Origin: Comamonas thiooxydans
GTDB taxonomy: Bacteria; Pseudomonadota; Gammaproteobacteria; Burkholderiales; Burkholderiaceae_C
Length of the DNA: 64,000 nt
Direction of reading: 5' to 3'
Assembly: GCF_000964545.1 (NCBI RefSeq)
Contig: NZ_BBVD01000008.1
Coordinates: 306,953 to 370,952 of the forward strand
The notes under the pieces are model-generated. The model was not told where the DNA came from and made no database searches. It saw only the letters and a list, made by a program, of their open reading frames with translations. The position numbers and the translations under genes were made by a program. Shown one piece after another: positions 62,701-64,000 of the stretch. Each line of letters begins with the position of its first letter. Position 1 is the first letter of the stretch.

Positions 62701-64000
62701 TCCCGAAACGGTGTCCCCAGTGGCTTCCGCCACCTTATTCGTTGCGCTCGTAACGGCGGACTCCGCGGCGGAGGTCACGTTGAAATGCGTGTTCACCTTG
62801 TCGCCGTCACCATCGGTCCCGGTCACCCCAACCGTGAAGTCCATCGGGCCGGCGGGAACGCTTTCCGTATAGGAGCCGGTCGTGAGGAAGGACATCTTGA
62901 CGCCGCTGCCCGCGGTGATATCAATACTATCAAATTGAGAGAACGAGGGACTACCCTGACTCAACATCTCCTTCGTGATGTGGATGGAGCCAGTCGTATT
63001 GTTCACGGGTATGGCGATGACCTTGGAAACGCCATCGCTCCATATCGTGACATTGAGCGTGCCGCTTCCCTTGACTTCTGCGACATTCAGCGTGAAATCC
63101 GAGAGAGCTTTCCTGAAGTCCATGCGGAAGCTTTCGCCCGCGTCGAAGGAGGGGTTTCCGATACCGAAAGAGTTTCCGTTGCCGAACGTGTTGGCGTTAA
63201 ACACCTTCCCGCCGCCTGCGCTCAGCGTGGCATAACCGAGGTCATAGGTGGATTGGGGGTTGTTGCTGATCGAGGAAGCCAAGTCGATCGACGCGGTCGT
63301 CCCGGGCCGAGCCTCGTGCTGGGTGACGGTATAGCCCCCCTCCAGATTCAGGGTCACCGTGAAGATCTTGGTTCCGTTGGGCGAGAAAATGTCGACCGAA
63401 GACTTGTTGAGTTCGCTGGTCGTCCAACCTTGTGGCAGCTGACCGACAGACGATACGACCAGCGTAGCGCCCACGGCGTCGGCACCCGTATGGAATTCCA
63501 GAGTGCCGGTGGCGCTGGTGACGGCGTTCTCCATCACCGTATTGGTGACGGCGCCAAAATCCGGACTGTCATCCTCGATATTGATCGTGATGGTGCCGTT
63601 GCTGGTGGCGTGACCATCGCTGACCTGCACGCCGATGCCCAGCTGGAGCACGTCCTCGATGGAATTCTGCGGATGATCCACCTGGCCCGACAGGGTGACG
63701 GTGTAGGCGCCCGCGTCGGTCATCGTGACGGTGATGACGGAGTTTCCGTGGAAGTCCTTGCCGATCAGGGTGTGGCCATTGTTCGACAAGGTCCAGACGA
63801 CAGGTTTCCCTTGCGAACTCAGGGCGTTGGCCGCCGGCTGCACCAGCTTGACGGTGTGGCTGTCGTTCACGTCCACATCGGCAATGGTCAGCTTGCCGGA
63901 GTAGGTAACGGCATCGGTCGTGTCCGTATTGCCCTGGTCGTCCTTCAGACCATGCGGCAACCCTTCTTCGGAAAGGTTGAGCGTGGCGCTGCTGATGGAG
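59710..64000 (-). CDS. Giant RTX/VWA adhesin, C-terminal part (LapA-like), partial
   Basis: The frame is open from the right edge to the stop at 59710, more than 1,430 residues; the N-terminus is outside. In order from the N-terminal side: Ig/cadherin-like and DUF5801-type repeats (about 64000-62500), two VCBS-like repeats (about 62430-61690, TYTYTLNN and DGTYTYNVDN), a von Willebrand A domain (about 61240-60540) with MIDAS DRSGSMS and FLTDGNP, RTX nonapeptides GGxGxDxxx (61300-61260 and 60490-60075), and a type I secretion C-terminus. It is cell-surface or secreted; adjacent lapG and lapD indicate LapA-type release control. Confidence 0.92.
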   Translation of the reverse strand, partial: SISSATLNLSEEGLPHGLKDDQGNTDTTDAVTYSGKLTIADVDVNDSHTVKLVQPAANALSSQGKPVVWTLSNNGHTLIGKDFHGNSVITVTMTDAGAYTVTLSGQVDHPQNSIEDVLQLGIGVQVSDGHATSNGTITINIEDDSPDFGAVTNTVMENAVTSATGTLEFHTGADAVGATLVVSSVGQLPQGWTTSELNKSSVDIFSPNGTKIFTVTLNLEGGYTVTQHEARPGTTASIDLASSISNNPQSTYDLGYATLSAGGGKVFNANTFGNGNSFGIGNPSFDAGESFRMDFRKALSDFTLNVAEVKGSGTLNVTIWSDGVSKVIAIPVNNTTGSIHITKEMLSQGSPSFSQFDSIDITAGSGVKMSFLTTGSYTESVPAGPMDFTVGVTGTDGDGDKVNTHFNVTSAAESAVTSATNKVAEATGDTVSGSMQISAALGIMSVDVNGVDVTKATNANPISLTTGKGTLKITGYDQATGKLTYTYTEKGKSQDHSHGKDSVHDDFTVTAKNASGHGSSGSLTIQITDTAPEAKPDTASVTEDKTLQATGNVITGTGTGADAVGADVTTVVGVAKGSANPNKAIEGNVDTEVNGVYGKITIHADGTYTYTLNNSDPRVNELGQGDKLSDVFSYTIRDSDGDFSTTTITITINGTNDVPTVTNDAKSVTEDVNVTGGNLTVKGAVTITDPDAGQSTFDTATLKLTSSTHAGGALGVIVMKPDGTYTYNVDNAAVQFLKAGESIVETYTVASADGSATSTITITINGVNDAPTTVDGSANLEAGDNQYVFSLNDFRFDDGAEGNSLQSVIITQPPTSGTMTYNGKPVTAGQEIPKSAIEQGLLKFTPGADKQDSSFNFQVKDNGGTANGGNDTSAEHKFVISADHLVTNGNENSGIGGKPPLNGGSGDDIILGDNGGYVTNVTPGTNYNIALVVDRSGSMSAQSGSGVNRMQLVKDALVKLAGDLAHHDGVVNVTLIGFATHAQDAITFNNLTQANLNKLIEAINKLTIATGDTAGTNYEAAFNATVKWFADQGKANPSGVKFENLTFFLTDGNPTQYYSNNNQKWVSGLGNDTDYDTMKESVDAFKSLSNASKVHGIGIGTGIDSNILRFFDNTDSTGNGQITLPNSWNFWGNPNGWDTVSGKTGAIDIVNTANDLAVALKGGSSTSNPAEVGHDTVYGGDGNDIIFGDAINTDHLAWAGHPAGSHNGGGLDSLKEYLTALDGVAPTNDRIYDFIKQNPGQFDVAGDTRGGNDELHGGKGDDIIYGQGGNDVLWGDDGNDKLYGGTGNDTLIGGKGDDILIGGAGDDIFVWLKGDQGAPDAPAKDVINDFGKGGSDVNGNDVLDLHDLLQGEEKSSDLSQFLNFSKSGADTVLKVSTDGKLGATGSNYDQLITFKGVDLTAGHSLTTTADQNALIKELIDQGKLKIDHS

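Overview
The window is GC-rich, gene-dense bacterial chromosome. Gene content points to a betaproteobacterium of the Comamonadaceae, most likely a Comamonas- or Delftia-like species. The reasons are many beta-oxidation genes, a Liv-type transporter with tandem binding proteins, a thi cluster under TPP riboswitches, and short dispersed intergenic repeats of the kind common in that family. This assignment is inference; there is no rRNA in the window.

Layout. 1-8.7 kb: sstT, an ABC ATPase and tesA with overlapping divergent starts, a DUF2189 membrane protein with a small Gly/Ser-rich protein, metC, a BON-domain lipoprotein, an MFS carrier and a patatin-like lipoprotein. 8.7-24 kb, all on the minus strand: an acyl-CoA ligase, a DUF4123 protein preceded by a small putative exported protein, two paralogous periplasmic binding proteins, livHMGF, a fused hydratase/dehydrogenase, a thiolase and an acyl-CoA dehydrogenase. 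Together these look like uptake, activation and beta-oxidation of an organic acid. 24-28 kb: selO-msrB, yciB-bolA and a parvulin. 28-31 kb: an ECF sigma factor, a membrane anti-sigma candidate and an exported protein with a 12-bp tandem repeat.

31-38 kb: thiamine block. One TPP riboswitch precedes cytX and a second precedes thiO-thiS-thiG-thiE; thiD is divergent from the second. Between them lie an ankyrin lipoprotein and an SH3b protein. 38-44 kb: a Crp/Fnr regulator, a phosphotransferase/acyl-CoA dehydrogenase pair and a chemoreceptor. 44-51 kb: housekeeping genes, namely prfB with its programmed +1 frameshift, pepN, a TPR-like protein, fbp, tRNA-Thr(CGT) and infA with a TTG start.

51-64 kb: signalling and surface attachment. 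A membrane diguanylate cyclase, a LysR/BASS-transporter divergent pair, and then the most coherent system of the window: a LapD-like degenerate c-di-GMP receptor, a LapG-like periplasmic cysteine protease and the C-terminal part of a giant RTX/VWA adhesin. The adhesin runs off the right edge. This is a compact adhesin-protease-receptor locus in which c-di-GMP should control adhesin release. No CRISPR array, prophage or insertion sequence was seen.
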